From Janthinobacterium sp. 344 (GTDB taxonomy: Bacteria > Pseudomonadota > Gammaproteobacteria > Burkholderiales > Burkholderiaceae_D), in contig NZ_FOKL01000007.1 of NCBI RefSeq assembly GCF_900112025.1, positions 1-64,000 of the forward strand: DNA of 64,000 nt, given 5' to 3'. This document shows, piece by piece, positions 1-10,625 of this stretch. Positions within the stretch are counted from its first letter, which is position 1. Each line of letters starts with the position of its first letter. The position numbers and the translations under genes are program-made. The notes under the pieces were generated by a model. That model worked only from the letters and a program-made list of their open reading frames with translations, was not told the origin of the DNA and searched no databases.

Positions 1-482
1 AGGCCGGCACCGGTGCCGTTCATGTTGATGTATTGCAGATCCAGCATGTGGATGTCGGGACGGTAGTAGAAGCGCTTGCCGACCCAGGCCGTGCCGCCAT
101 TGAGGAAATCGAGTCCCTGCGCTTCGACGTAGGCTTTCACGATGCCCAGCTTGTTGTCGCCGAAATCGGAGTTCGGCGCATACGCGTTGACCCAGATGGT
201 GGCCAGGTAGTTCACGCCGCCGGACTTGGCGATGGATTTGGTGTAGCCGAATTCCGTGTAGGCATCGCACTCATTGCCCAGACGATATTTCATGGTATTG
301 CCGCCCAGACCAAAACAGCCTTGTGAGCCGCCGTCGCCCGAGGTATTGCTGCCGGCGCCGGCGCGCAGGTAGCCGTGGAAGCCTTCGGAATCGGATGGGT
401 ACATGGGGTCGGCAACGGCGGCAGCGCTGGCGAGGACGAGGAGCAGGGCGGCAGGTATGACTTTCAATGCAGTGCGTTTCAT
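1..482 (-). CDS. lamB: LamB-type carbohydrate porin (maltoporin family), 3' part missing
   Basis: About 160 N-terminal residues are visible; the rest lies beyond the left edge. The start at 482 is followed by a signal peptide (MKRTALKVIPAALLLVLASA, cleavage near AVA-DP). The mature N-terminus has the maltoporin pattern: GFHGYLRAGAG, a CFGLGG segment, KYRLGNECDAYTEFGY, then GTAWVGKRFYYRPDIHMLDLQ, matching the first beta-strands and the strand preceding the inner loop of LamB. The family forms outer-membrane trimers for sugar diffusion. It is divergent from the polyol ABC operon starting at 793, so its likely substrate is a polyol or sugar taken up by that transporter. Family assignment is firm; substrate is inference. 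Confidence 0.88.
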   Translation of the reverse strand, partial: MKRTALKVIPAALLLVLASAAAVADPMYPSDSEGFHGYLRAGAGSNTSGDGGSQGCFGLGGNTMKYRLGNECDAYTEFGYTKSIAKSGGVNYLATIWVNAYAPNSDFGDNKLGIVKAYVEAQGLDFLNGGTAWVGKRFYYRPDIHMLDLQYINMNGTGAG

Positions 483-792
483 GCGGTCTCCAGAAGGATG
501 TAGGTGGTAGCGGTGGCGTCCCGGGAGGGGCCCGCCGCGCACGGTCTAATGCCGAAAACCAAGTCTAGCAGCGCATTTTTAACCACCCTGATACAAAACG
601 AACAAGTCGCGATACTTTCTTTTAAAGTGTTGTTTTTACTCAATGTCGATACTCTCGCGCATCGCGGCGCTGCAAAAGAGTATTGAATTGCGGTTTTGGA
701 GTATCAGAAAGTATCAAAGTCCGGTGATACATTGTGGTCGTGGTGCTAAGTATTCAGGCATTGCCAACGACAAAAAACACTGGAGACACACA
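483..792. promoter_or_regulatory. Divergent control region of porin and polyol operon with repeated GATAC/GTATC elements
   Basis: No gene is supported in these 310 bases. The motif GATAC, or its complement GTATC, recurs at 590-594, 611-615, 648-652, 701-705, 711-715 and 726-730, with a near match (AGTATT) at 679-684. The pair at 701 and 711 forms a 10-bp-period direct repeat. This is compatible with AraC-family half-sites on one DNA face, and two AraC regulators lie at the end of the operon. The role is inferred. Confidence 0.5.
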
Positions 793-2103
793 ATGAAACG
801 TTCCGCCATTGCCGCGCTGTGCGCCGGCGCTTTCTGCTTCGCCTCGTCCGCTCTTGCCGCAACCGATCTCGTCATCGCCACCGTCAACAACGGCCACATG
901 ATCGAAATGCAAAAGCTCAGCAAGTTTTTCGAGCAAGCCAATCCCGACATCAAGCTCAAGTGGGTGACACTGGAAGAGGGCGTCCTGCGCCAGCGCATGA
1001 CCACCGACATCGCCACCAAGGGCGGCCAGTTCGACGTGATGACCATCGGCCTGTATGAAACGCCCATCTGGGGCAAGAAAAACTGGCTGATCCCCATCAA
1101 GCCGGACGCCAAATACGATATCGACGACTTGCTGCCCGCCATCCGCGAGGGACTTTCCGGTGACGGCAAGCTGTACGCGTCACCGTTCTATGGCGAAAGC
1201 TCGATGATCATGTACCGCAGCGACCTGGTCAAGAAGGCCGGCATGAGCATCGAAGACCGTCCCACCTGGAACCACTTGCGCGACGTGGCGGCCAAGCTGC
1301 ACGACCCGGCCAACGGCGTGTATGGCATCTGCCTGCGCGGCAAGCCGGGCTGGGGCGACAATATGGCGCTGATCACCACCATGGCCAATTCCTACGGCGG
1401 CCAGCTGTTCGACATGCAATGGAAGCCGCAATTTACCAGCAAGCCGTGGAAGGACGCGGTCAATATGTACGTCGACCTGATGAAGAAATACGGTCCGCCG
1501 GGCGCGGCCGCCAACAGCTTCAATGAAAACCTGGCGCTGTTCAACCAGGGCAAGTGCGGCATCTGGATCGACGCGACGATCGCCGCCTCCTTCATCACGG
1601 ACCCGAAACAGAGCAAGGTGGCCGACAAGGTGGGGTTCGCCCAGTCGCCCGTCGGCGTGACGGAGCGGGGCGCCAATTGGCTGTGGATCTGGTCGCTCGC
1701 CATCCCGTCCAGTTCCAAGCACCCGAATGAGGCGCAACGCTTCATCAACTGGGCCACCTCGCCAGACTACGTGAAACTGGTGGCCAAGGAAACCAGCTGG
1801 GCCAACGTGCCGACGGGTACGCGCAAGTCCACGTATGCGAGCCCCGAGTTCCAGAAAGTGGCGAAATTCGCCGCCGCCGAAGGCAAGGCCCTGGCCACCA
1901 CGCGCGCCGTGCAAAGCACCTTGCCGCCATCGCCCTACGTGGGCGTGCAATTCGCCTCGATTCCCGAATTCCAGGTGATCGGCGTGGCGGCCGGCCAGCA
2001 GATGGCGGCAGCGCTGCTGGGCAAGGTGACGGTGGACCAGGCGCTGGAATTGTCGCAGCAGACGGCGGAACGCGAGATGCGCAAGGGCGGGTATTACAAG
2101 TAA
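793..2103 (+). CDS. mtlE: Polyol/sugar ABC transporter periplasmic substrate-binding protein
   Basis: 436 aa, extracellular solute-binding protein family 1. The ATG at 793 is chosen because it opens a clear signal peptide (MKRSAIAALCAGAFCFASSALA) and follows GGAGACAC; the frame is open upstream, but that part is not signal-like. The mature protein shows family-1 features such as QFDVMTIGLYETPIWG and the NPDIKLKWVTLEEG region, like the sorbitol/mannitol-binding SmoE/MtlE group. It should bind polyol in the periplasm and deliver it to the permeases encoded just downstream. It is first in the operon and separated from the permease genes by 159 bases containing a hairpin, a common arrangement for an over-produced binding protein. 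Substrate rests on the adjacent mannitol dehydrogenase. Confidence 0.88.
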   Translation: MKRSAIAALCAGAFCFASSALAATDLVIATVNNGHMIEMQKLSKFFEQANPDIKLKWVTLEEGVLRQRMTTDIATKGGQFDVMTIGLYETPIWGKKNWLIPIKPDAKYDIDDLLPAIREGLSGDGKLYASPFYGESSMIMYRSDLVKKAGMSIEDRPTWNHLRDVAAKLHDPANGVYGICLRGKPGWGDNMALITTMANSYGGQLFDMQWKPQFTSKPWKDAVNMYVDLMKKYGPPGAAANSFNENLALFNQGKCGIWIDATIAASFITDPKQSKVADKVGFAQSPVGVTERGANWLWIWSLAIPSSSKHPNEAQRFINWATSPDYVKLVAKETSWANVPTGTRKSTYASPEFQKVAKFAAAEGKALATTRAVQSTLPPSPYVGVQFASIPEFQVIGVAAGQQMAAALLGKVTVDQALELSQQTAEREMRKGGYYK

Positions 2104-2182
2104 GAGGATAGCCTGCCAAACCTGCTGCGCGGTTTGTCGTATGCAAACAGGTGATGCTGTTGTAACCCGAAAGGCGAAAGCT

Positions 2183-2209
2183 GGGGTCGGACCCTCAGGG
2201 TCCGACCCC
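2183..2209. repeat. Perfect 12-bp inverted repeat (REP-like hairpin) between binding-protein and permease genes
   Basis: GGGGTCGGACCC, a TCA loop, then GGGTCCGACCCC: a perfect 12-bp stem with no T-tract on either strand, so not a standard terminator. It lies in the 159-bp mtlE-mtlF gap. GGGTCGGACCC-type palindromes recur widely in Betaproteobacteria as REP-like elements. In E. coli, REP sequences between malE and malF protect the malE message, and the same role here is plausible. Confidence 0.7.
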
Positions 2210-2262
2210 GGTATCTTGGCCTTGCGGGTTTAAAAGATACCTCACGTCTCAAGAGAACCCTT

Positions 2263-3123
2263 ATGAAACGCCTTATCCCCCGGACTTTGCTGACGCCGGC
2301 CGTGGTCGCCGTCTCCGTCATTTCGGTGATCCCGCTGTTGATCACCCTGTATTACTCGTTCGTGCGTTATTCCATGCTCGATCCGAGCGGCCATCCTTTC
2401 CATGGCCTGGCCAATTTCCACTTTTTCTTTACCGATGCCTCGTTCCTGCCGGCCTTGCAGAATACGTTTACCTTGCTGTTTTCCGTCATGCTGATCACGG
2501 TGGTGCTGGGCACGGCGCTGGGCTTGCTGATCAATGAAGCGTTCCCCGGGCGCGCCGTCGTGCGCGTGCTGCTGATTTCGCCTTTCCTCGTCATGCCGGC
2601 CGTGAATGCCCTGATGTGGAAGAACATGCTGCTCAACCCGATCTACGGCCTGTTCGCGCAGATCAGCCTCTTCTTTGGCGCCACGCCCGTCGACTGGCTG
2701 TCGGCCCACCCCCTGTTTTCCATCATCATGATGGTCTCCTGGCAATGGTTGCCGTTCGCCTGCCTGATCTTCATGACGGCCCTGCAATCGATGGACCGCG
2801 AACAGCTGGAGGCGGCGCGCATGGATGGCGCCACGTATCTGCAGCAATTGCGTTATCTCTACATTCCGCACCTGGGCCGCGCCGTCTCGGTGGTGCTGAT
2901 GATCGAGATGATCTTTTTGCTGTCGATCTTTGCGGAAATCTTTACCACCACGGGCGGCGGTCCCGGCTTCGACACGACCACCATCACCTTCATGATCTAT
3001 CAGCAGGCACTGCTGTCGTATGACGTGGGAGCGGCTTCCGCCGGCGCCCTGTTCGCCGTGCTCATCGCCAACATCGCCGCCTTCTTCCTGATGCGCGTCA
3101 TCGGCAAGAACCTGTCGAAATAA
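2263..3123 (+). CDS. mtlF: Polyol ABC transporter permease 1 (MalF-like)
   Basis: 286 aa inner-membrane permease of the binding-protein-dependent type. About six membrane segments are visible, beginning TPAVVAVSVISVIPLLITLYY. The EAA coupling loop is present as EQLEAARMDGATYLQQLRYLYIP (about residues 184-206) and contacts the ATPase. ATG at 2263 follows AAGAGAACC. The next permease gene starts 10 bases after the stop. Together with mtlG it should form the membrane channel of the importer. Confidence 0.9.
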   Translation: MKRLIPRTLLTPAVVAVSVISVIPLLITLYYSFVRYSMLDPSGHPFHGLANFHFFFTDASFLPALQNTFTLLFSVMLITVVLGTALGLLINEAFPGRAVVRVLLISPFLVMPAVNALMWKNMLLNPIYGLFAQISLFFGATPVDWLSAHPLFSIIMMVSWQWLPFACLIFMTALQSMDREQLEAARMDGATYLQQLRYLYIPHLGRAVSVVLMIEMIFLLSIFAEIFTTTGGGPGFDTTTITFMIYQQALLSYDVGAASAGALFAVLIANIAAFFLMRVIGKNLSK

Positions 3124-3133
3124 GGAGACCATC

Positions 3134-3952
3134 ATGCATGGCAAATTTAATCTGTATGGCCGCACGGCCGCCGCCTGGCTGTGCGCGCTGCTGCTGTTCT
3201 TCCCCATCTTCTGGCTGGGCCTGATGGCCTTCAAGACGGAGGGACAAGCCATTTCCACGCCGCCGCTGCTGTTCTTCACGCCGACCCTGGACAGCTTCCG
3301 TGAAGTGCTGGCGCGCGACAATTACTTCGGCTATGCGTGGAACTCGCTGTTTACCAGCGTGGTCTCGACGGCCATCGGCCTCCTGATCGCCATCCCGGCC
3401 GCGTATTCGATGGCCTTCTTTCCCACGGGCGGCACCATTGGCTTGCTGAAATTCATGCTCAGCTCGCGCTACATGCCCGGCGTGGGCGCCCTGATGCCCA
3501 TCTACATCTGCTATCAGTACTTCGGCCTGCTCGACACGCGCATCGGCCTGACCATCATGTTCATGCTGATGAATCTGCCCATCATGATCTGGTTGCTGTA
3601 CACGAGCATGAAGGAACTGCCGCGCGAAATCCTGGAAGCGTCGCGCATGGATGGCGCCACCGTGTGGGACGAGTTCCGCCACGTCGTGCTGCCCCTGTCC
3701 GTGGGCGGCATCGCCTCCACGGCGCTCGTGTGCATGGTGTGGTCGTGGAATGAATCGTTCTGGTCGCTGAATCTGGGCGCCTCGAACGCGGGCACGCTGG
3801 CCTGGCTCATCGCCTCGTATTCGAGTCCGGAAGGCCTGTTCTGGGCCAAATTGTCGGCCGCTTCGCTGATGGCCATCGCGCCCATCATGGCGTTGGGCTG
3901 GTTCTGCCAGAAACAATTGGTCCAGGGGATGACTTTCGGCGCCGTCAAATAA
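3134..3952 (+). CDS. mtlG: Polyol ABC transporter permease 2 (MalG-like)
   Basis: 272 aa, six predicted membrane helices, with the EAA loop REILEASRMDGATVWDEF (about residues 163-180) followed by VVLPLSVGGIAS. Its N-terminus (a cytosolic KFNLYGR stretch, then the first helix) is typical of MalG-type subunits. ATG at 3134 is preceded by AAGGAGA at 3122-3128. It partners with the permease immediately upstream and with the ATPase that starts 20 bases downstream. Confidence 0.9.
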   Translation: MHGKFNLYGRTAAAWLCALLLFFPIFWLGLMAFKTEGQAISTPPLLFFTPTLDSFREVLARDNYFGYAWNSLFTSVVSTAIGLLIAIPAAYSMAFFPTGGTIGLLKFMLSSRYMPGVGALMPIYICYQYFGLLDTRIGLTIMFMLMNLPIMIWLLYTSMKELPREILEASRMDGATVWDEFRHVVLPLSVGGIASTALVCMVWSWNESFWSLNLGASNAGTLAWLIASYSSPEGLFWAKLSAASLMAIAPIMALGWFCQKQLVQGMTFGAVK

Positions 3953-3972
3953 TTAAAGAATTGAGAAAAATC

Positions 3973-5021
3973 ATGGCTTACCTTCAACTGAGCAATATCG
4001 AGAAATTCTTCGGCGAGCACCGCGCCATCAAGGGCATCGACCTGGAAATCCGGCAGGGCGAGTTCGTCGTCTTCGTGGGACCGTCCGGCTGCGGCAAATC
4101 GACCCTGCTGCGCCTGATCGCGGGCCTGGAACCGATCGACGGCGGCAAGCTGTCGCTCGACGGGCGCGACATCACGAACCTGCCGTCATCGAAGCGCGAC
4201 CTGGCGATGGTGTTCCAGTCGTATGCGCTGTATCCGCACATGACGGTGTTCCAGAACATGTCCTTCGCCTTGAAACTGGCCGGCGTCGATCCGGCCATCA
4301 TCCGCGAGAAAGTCGACAAGGCGGCCGCCATCCTCGACCTGGGGAAATACCTGGAGCGCACGCCGAAGGAACTGTCGGGCGGCCAGCGCCAGCGGGTGGC
4401 CATCGGCCGCGCCATCGTGCGCGACCCGAAGGTGTTTCTGTTCGATGAACCGCTGTCGAACCTGGATGCGGCCCTGCGTGTGCAGACGCGCATCGAGATC
4501 GCCAAGCTGCACCGCGAGCTGGGCGCCACCACCATCTACGTCACGCATGACCAGGTCGAGGCGATGACCCTGGCCGACCGCGTGGTGGTGCTGCGCGACG
4601 GGCAGATCGAGCAGCATGGCTCGCCATTGGAACTGTACGACCGTCCCGCCAACCGCTTCGTGGCGCAATTCATCGGCACGCCCAGCATGAACGTGGTGCC
4701 GGCCGATGCGGCGCCGCAGCTGCTGGCGCAGGCGGGCAGCGCGGCGCAGGCGGACGGCTTTGTCGGCATCCGCCCCGAGCACGTGCACCTGGGCGCGGCG
4801 CAGCCGGGCAGCGTGCCCGTCACCGTCGATCTGGTGGAGTCCTTGGGCGTGGAAACCCTGACCTATGTGCGCCTGCCGAACAACGTGCAGGTGGTGTCGC
4901 GCGGCGCGCAGCGCAGCAGCCTGCAGCCTGGCCAGCAGACGCATCTGACCTTCGAGCCCGGCTTCGTGCATTATTTCGACCGCGCCGGCAAGACCTATGC
5001 GGCGGCGAAAGGAGCGCTGTG

Positions 5022-5022
<1 letters not shown>
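3973..5022 (+). CDS. mtlK: Polyol ABC transporter ATP-binding protein (MalK/UgpC type)
   Basis: 349 aa. All ABC motifs are present: Walker A GPSGCGKST, Q-loop in MVFQSYALYPHM, signature LSGGQRQRVAIGRA, Walker B VFLFDEPLSNLDA and the H-loop in YVTHDQVEAM. A C-terminal TOBE-type regulatory region follows (VGIRPEHVHLG to YFDRAGK), as in MalK and UgpC. ATG 3973 is preferred to the in-frame TTG at 3961 because GAGA at 3963-3966 then lies at proper spacing and the protein begins at the conserved MAYLQLSNIEK. Its stop overlaps the start of the dehydrogenase gene (TGATG), so the two are translationally coupled. Confidence 0.92.
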
Positions 5023-6497
<1,475 letters not shown>

Positions 6498-6512
6498 CGG
6501 GGAGGGCGCGCC

Positions 6513-7430
6513 ATGCAACGCAAGGCCGAATATCCACAGCCGCAGATGGAGCTGGAACAGCAGCGCGACGCCACGCCCGGCTTCGAGCCGAAAGGCAGTT
6601 TCGGCTTCATCCGCTACCTGGAGCACGGCTTTCCGAATTCGCTGGTGCGCTGGCATTACCACGACGAATACGAGCTGCACCTGATCGTCGAGAGCAGCGG
6701 CAAGGTCTTCGTTGGCGACTATATCGGCCAGTTCGCGCCCGGCCATCTGGTGCTGACGGGGCCGCGCGTGCCGCATAACTGGGTCTCGCTCGACACGCCG
6801 CCCGAGGGCGTGGCGCTGCGCGACATGGTGATCCAGTTTTCGCATCCGCCGCTGGCCTCGATGGCGGCCGTCATCCCGGAACTGAAAGGGATCTTCCCGC
6901 TCTTGCAGCGTGCCCTGCATGGCGTGGAATTCTTTGGCGTCAGCGAGCAGACGCTGCGCCGCTTCCAGCACATCCGCGACAGCAGCGGCCTGCCGCGTTT
7001 CATCGAGTTCTTGACCCTGCTGGGCGAGCTGGCGCAGACCAGCGACTACCAGCTGCTGTCGACGGTGCCGATGCAGTCCAGCGACGACGACGTGGCCCTG
7101 GCGCGCATCAGCTCCGCCATCAACTACATCGTGCACAATTACAGCAGCCAGTTTTCGCTGAAGCAGCTGGCCGAGCAGGTGGACATGCCGGAGCGGACGT
7201 TTTCGCGCTTTTTTCGCAGCGCCACGGGCAACAGCTTCACGGACTTCGTCAACCGCCTGCGCATCAACAAGGCGTGCCAGCTGCTGATGGAGACGGAGCG
7301 CTACGTCAGCAACATCTGCTACGAGGCGGGATTCAACAATGTGGCCAATTTCAACCGGCGCTTCCTGGAACTGAAAGGCATGACGCCGAAGGAATTCCGC
7401 CAGCAGGCGCTGGGCCGCTTTGGCGCATGA
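6513..7430 (+). CDS. AraC-family transcriptional regulator, probable polyol-operon regulator (copy 1)
   Basis: 305 aa. N-terminal cupin-like sensing domain (about residues 20-165, with RWHYHDEYELHLIVESSG and GHLVLTGPRVPHNW), then two helix-turn-helix motifs (about 195-300, with LKQLAEQVDMPERTFSRFFR and SNICYEAGFNNVANFNRRF). ATG follows GGGGAGG, 15 bases after the dehydrogenase stop, so it is probably in the operon. It resembles MtlR-type activators. Its closest relative in the window is the next gene, from which it likely arose, or vice versa, by tandem duplication. Confidence 0.88.
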   Translation: MQRKAEYPQPQMELEQQRDATPGFEPKGSFGFIRYLEHGFPNSLVRWHYHDEYELHLIVESSGKVFVGDYIGQFAPGHLVLTGPRVPHNWVSLDTPPEGVALRDMVIQFSHPPLASMAAVIPELKGIFPLLQRALHGVEFFGVSEQTLRRFQHIRDSSGLPRFIEFLTLLGELAQTSDYQLLSTVPMQSSDDDVALARISSAINYIVHNYSSQFSLKQLAEQVDMPERTFSRFFRSATGNSFTDFVNRLRINKACQLLMETERYVSNICYEAGFNNVANFNRRFLELKGMTPKEFRQQALGRFGA

Positions 7431-7486
7431 GGCTTTTTGAGGTACATTGGATGGCGAAGGCAGGAGACAGCCACAGAGAGACGAGC

Positions 7487-8422
7487 ATGGAACATACCTG
7501 GCAAAACGGCTACCGCGACAGCGAGCGCAAGGCGCCCGAGCTGGAACGCGAAAGCTATGACGGCATCATCAATTACCTGGAACACGGCTATCCCAGCTCC
7601 CGCGTGCGCTGGCACTGCCATGAGGAATACGAGCTGCACCTGATCGTCGCCACCAGCGGGCGCCTGTTCGTGGGCGACTACATCGGCGAATTCTCGCCCG
7701 GCCACCTGGTGCTGACGGGACCGCGCCTGCCGCACAACTGGATCTCGAATGTGGTGCCGGACGGCGGCGTGGCCCTGCGCGACATGATCGTGCAGTTCGC
7801 CCATGCGCCGCTGGCCGGCGCGGCGCGCGTCATCCCCGAATTGCGCGAACTGCTGCCGCTGCTGGAGCGATCCAGCTACGGCGTGGAGTTTTTCGGCATG
7901 GGGCACGAGGCCGAACAGCACCTGGCGCGCATCCGCGCCACGCATGGCGCCGAGCGCTTCGCCGAGTTCGTCCAGATGATGAGCAAGCTGGCGCGCACAG
8001 CCAACTATCGCTTGCTGTCGAGCGCCTCCCTGCGTTCCTACGACGATGACGCCACCCTGGCCAAGGTCAATTCCGTCCTCAACTACATCACCGATAATTA
8101 CCGCGAGCCGATTTCGGCGGAAATGCTGGCCGAGCAGGTGGGCATGTCGCTGAGTAAATTCTCGCGCTTCTTCCGCAAGGCGACGGGCAACAGCTTCACG
8201 GATTTCATCAGCCGCCTGCGCATCAACAAGGCCTGCCAGCTGCTGATGGATACCGACCAGTATGTGTCGAACGTCTGCTATGACGTGGGTTTCCAGAACG
8301 TGGCCAATTTCAACCGCCGCTTCCTGCAGGTGAAGGGCGTCACGCCCAAGGAATTCCGGCGCCAGGCCGACGGCCGCTTCGGCGGCATCGGCGGGCCTGT
8401 CGCGGATATGCCACAGGCGTAA
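7487..8422 (+). CDS. AraC-family transcriptional regulator, tandem paralogue (copy 2)
   Basis: 311 aa with the same cupin plus double-HTH layout as the upstream gene and long shared stretches: EYELHLIV, FVGDYIG, GHLVLTGPR, GVALRDM, RLRINKACQLLM and NVANFNRRFL. The start at 7487 (MEHTWQNGYRD) aligns with the paralogue's N-terminus; an upstream in-frame ATG at 7451 has GAGG at 7439-7442 and cannot be excluded. The recognition helices differ slightly (ERTFSRFFRS against LSKFSRFFRK), so the two may read related but not identical sites. Confidence 0.87.
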   Translation: MEHTWQNGYRDSERKAPELERESYDGIINYLEHGYPSSRVRWHCHEEYELHLIVATSGRLFVGDYIGEFSPGHLVLTGPRLPHNWISNVVPDGGVALRDMIVQFAHAPLAGAARVIPELRELLPLLERSSYGVEFFGMGHEAEQHLARIRATHGAERFAEFVQMMSKLARTANYRLLSSASLRSYDDDATLAKVNSVLNYITDNYREPISAEMLAEQVGMSLSKFSRFFRKATGNSFTDFISRLRINKACQLLMDTDQYVSNVCYDVGFQNVANFNRRFLQVKGVTPKEFRRQADGRFGGIGGPVADMPQA

Positions 8423-8495
8423 GGGCTGTCACGGGCTTGTCACCTTGTCCAGTTACTCTTCCCGGCTGACTCCACCCACCTTAGCCGAGGAATGC

Positions 8496-10550
8496 ATGAA
8501 CACTGCTGTAACGTCGACCCCGAAACTGACCCTGCTGGCCATCGCCGCCGGCCTGGCCCTGGCCGCCTGTGGCGGCAGCGATAATCCACCGGCGGAACCA
8601 TCCAAGCCCGTGGCGCAGACGGGTGTGTTCCTCGACGGCGCGGTGGAAGGGCTCGATTACGTGGCCGGCAGCGCGGCCAAGGCCAGCACCAACGCCAAGG
8701 GCGAATTCATTTGCAACGCTGGCGAGACGGTGGCCTTCAGCGTGGGCGGCCTGGCTCTCGGCTCGGCGCCATGCGGCGCCGTCGTCACGCCGCTGGCGCT
8801 GGCCGCCAGCACGAACGTGGCGGACGACAAGGTCGTCAACCGCCTGCTGGCGCTGCAACTACTCGATGACGACAGCGATCCGTCGAACGGCATCAAGCTG
8901 ACGGCCGACGTGAAGGCTGCGCTGGCCGGCAAGACCCTGGACTTTGCCAGCGCGCCAGCCGCCTTCAATGCGGCCCTGGCCGCGCACCTGGCGGCGGTGG
9001 GCGGTAAGTTCGCCGGCCGCACGGTCGATGCGGAACGCCGCGCCCTCGTGCGCGAGCATTTCGAGGATACCCTCGCCTCAAAAGCGGGCGCGCCCGTCAA
9101 CGAGGCGCTGACGCAAGCCAATCCCGTGGGTGAAGTGAAAGTCACCGTGACGCGCTACCAGATCCAGGCGGCCGACAAATTCTACGTGCCGTACGAAGGC
9201 GCGAATGCCAAGATCAAGGGCGAATTCCCGAACGGCTTCCTGCCGTCCTACGGTTCGGGCCTGGCCTACAAGGGCAAGAACGCGGCGGGCGAGCTGGAAT
9301 TCTACGGCTTGACGGACCGTGGCCCGAATGGCGACGGCCCGCTGGTGCCAGACCCGTCGGGCAAGGGCACGATCGGCAGCAAGATTTTTCCTTCCCCGAG
9401 TTTTACGCCCTCGTTTGGCGTCATCACGGTCGGCAAGAACGGCGCCGTGCTGGCGTCGAGCACCCCGATCAAGGTGTCGGCCACGGTGAACAGCTCCGGT
9501 TTGCCCGTGCCCGTGGGCGCGGTGGGCAATTCGGCCGAGATTCCCGTCATGGATGCGATGAAGTTCGATGCGACCGGCAAGGCCGTCTTCAATGCCGGCG
9601 GCCTCGATTCGGAAGCCATCGTCGTCGACGCCAAGCGCAATGCGCTGTGGGTCTCGGACGAATATGGCCCCTTCATCATCAAGATCGATGCGGCCACGGG
9701 CATCATCCAGGCCAAGTACGAGCCGGGCAAGGGCTTGCCGGCCTTGTTCGCCAAGCGCCGCGCCAACCGCGGCATGGAAGGCATGACCTTAGATACGAGC
9801 AACGACAAGCTGTACGCCTTCTTGCAAAGCCCCTTGAGCGATGGCACGGCCATGTATTCGGTCACGAAAAAAGCCGAGCAGGTCGAGCGCTTCGCCCGCT
9901 TCACGCGCTGGATCGAATTCGACCCGGTGACGGGCGGCAGCGGCAAGATGTATGCGTATCCGCTGAATGCGGCCGACTACCAGGATGGCCGCACGGGCAA
10001 CGCCAAGCTGGGCGACATGGTGGCGCTGGGCGGCGGCAAGTTCCTCGTCATCGAGCAGGGCGCCGCGCCGTCGGGCAAGGTGTTCAACAAGCTGATGCTG
10101 GTCGAACTGAAGGGCGCCACGGATATCGCGGTGGCCGCCTTCAACGCGACGACCTCGGACCTGGAAAAGAGCAGCATGGGCGGCGTAGCCGTGAATGGCG
10201 CCGACTGGGCCGCTGTCACGCCGCTGAAGAAAACTGTGCTGCTGGACTTGAACGCCATCGGCTGGGCGGCGGAAAAGGCGGAGGGATTGACGCTCATCGA
10301 CGAATCCACCATCGCGCTGGCCAACGACAACGACTTCGGCATGAAAACCAAGGTGTATGACGCGGCCGGCGTGGAGGTGAAGGACGCCGACGTCACCAAG
10401 TGCACGGTCGACGCGAACGGCGTCATCGTCACCAGCAGCGCGGCCGGCTGCAACGCGGCCAACAGCATCCGCGTGGCGCGCGGCGACGACCGCGAGCGGC
10501 CAAGCCGCTTGTGGATCGTGAAGTTCGCCAAGGCGCTCAATACGTATTGA
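8496..10550 (+). CDS. Lipoprotein with esterase-like phytase-family domain
   Basis: 684 aa. A lipoprotein signal ends in LALAACGG, so Cys is the predicted lipidation site near residue 25. An N-terminal region (about 30-220) resembles domains found on Burkholderiales lipoproteins (GVFLDGAVEGLDYVAG, VTPLALAAS). The C-terminal part (about 230-684) has the 'esterase-like activity of phytase' pattern: GSGLAYKG, FYGLTDRGPNGD, DSEAIVVDAKRNALWVSDEYGPFI, MEGMTLD. ATG 8496 follows GAGG at 8487-8490. The substrate is unknown; the family belongs to secreted beta-propeller phosphoesterases. A rho-independent terminator follows, so it is probably monocistronic. Confidence 0.8.
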   Translation: MNTAVTSTPKLTLLAIAAGLALAACGGSDNPPAEPSKPVAQTGVFLDGAVEGLDYVAGSAAKASTNAKGEFICNAGETVAFSVGGLALGSAPCGAVVTPLALAASTNVADDKVVNRLLALQLLDDDSDPSNGIKLTADVKAALAGKTLDFASAPAAFNAALAAHLAAVGGKFAGRTVDAERRALVREHFEDTLASKAGAPVNEALTQANPVGEVKVTVTRYQIQAADKFYVPYEGANAKIKGEFPNGFLPSYGSGLAYKGKNAAGELEFYGLTDRGPNGDGPLVPDPSGKGTIGSKIFPSPSFTPSFGVITVGKNGAVLASSTPIKVSATVNSSGLPVPVGAVGNSAEIPVMDAMKFDATGKAVFNAGGLDSEAIVVDAKRNALWVSDEYGPFIIKIDAATGIIQAKYEPGKGLPALFAKRRANRGMEGMTLDTSNDKLYAFLQSPLSDGTAMYSVTKKAEQVERFARFTRWIEFDPVTGGSGKMYAYPLNAADYQDGRTGNAKLGDMVALGGGKFLVIEQGAAPSGKVFNKLMLVELKGATDIAVAAFNATTSDLEKSSMGGVAVNGADWAAVTPLKKTVLLDLNAIGWAAEKAEGLTLIDESTIALANDNDFGMKTKVYDAAGVEVKDADVTKCTVDANGVIVTSSAAGCNAANSIRVARGDDRERPSRLWIVKFAKALNTY

Positions 10551-10567
10551 TGCAGTTTGATGGACGT

Positions 10568-10601
10568 AAAAAAGCCGTGCAGGATTCAGCACGGCTTTTT
10601 T
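10568..10601 (+). terminator. Rho-independent terminator after phytase-like lipoprotein
   Basis: AAGCCGTGC (10572-10580), an 8-base loop, then GCACGGCTT followed by T residues to 10601. It starts 17 bases after the stop codon. Confidence 0.85.
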
Positions 10602-10625
10602 CATTTATGAAAACCACATCGCCTC

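Noticed and set aside
504..686. Short plus-strand frame in the porin/polyol divergent gap
   Set aside because: No ribosome site, weak coding bias, and it covers the repeated GATAC elements of a control region.
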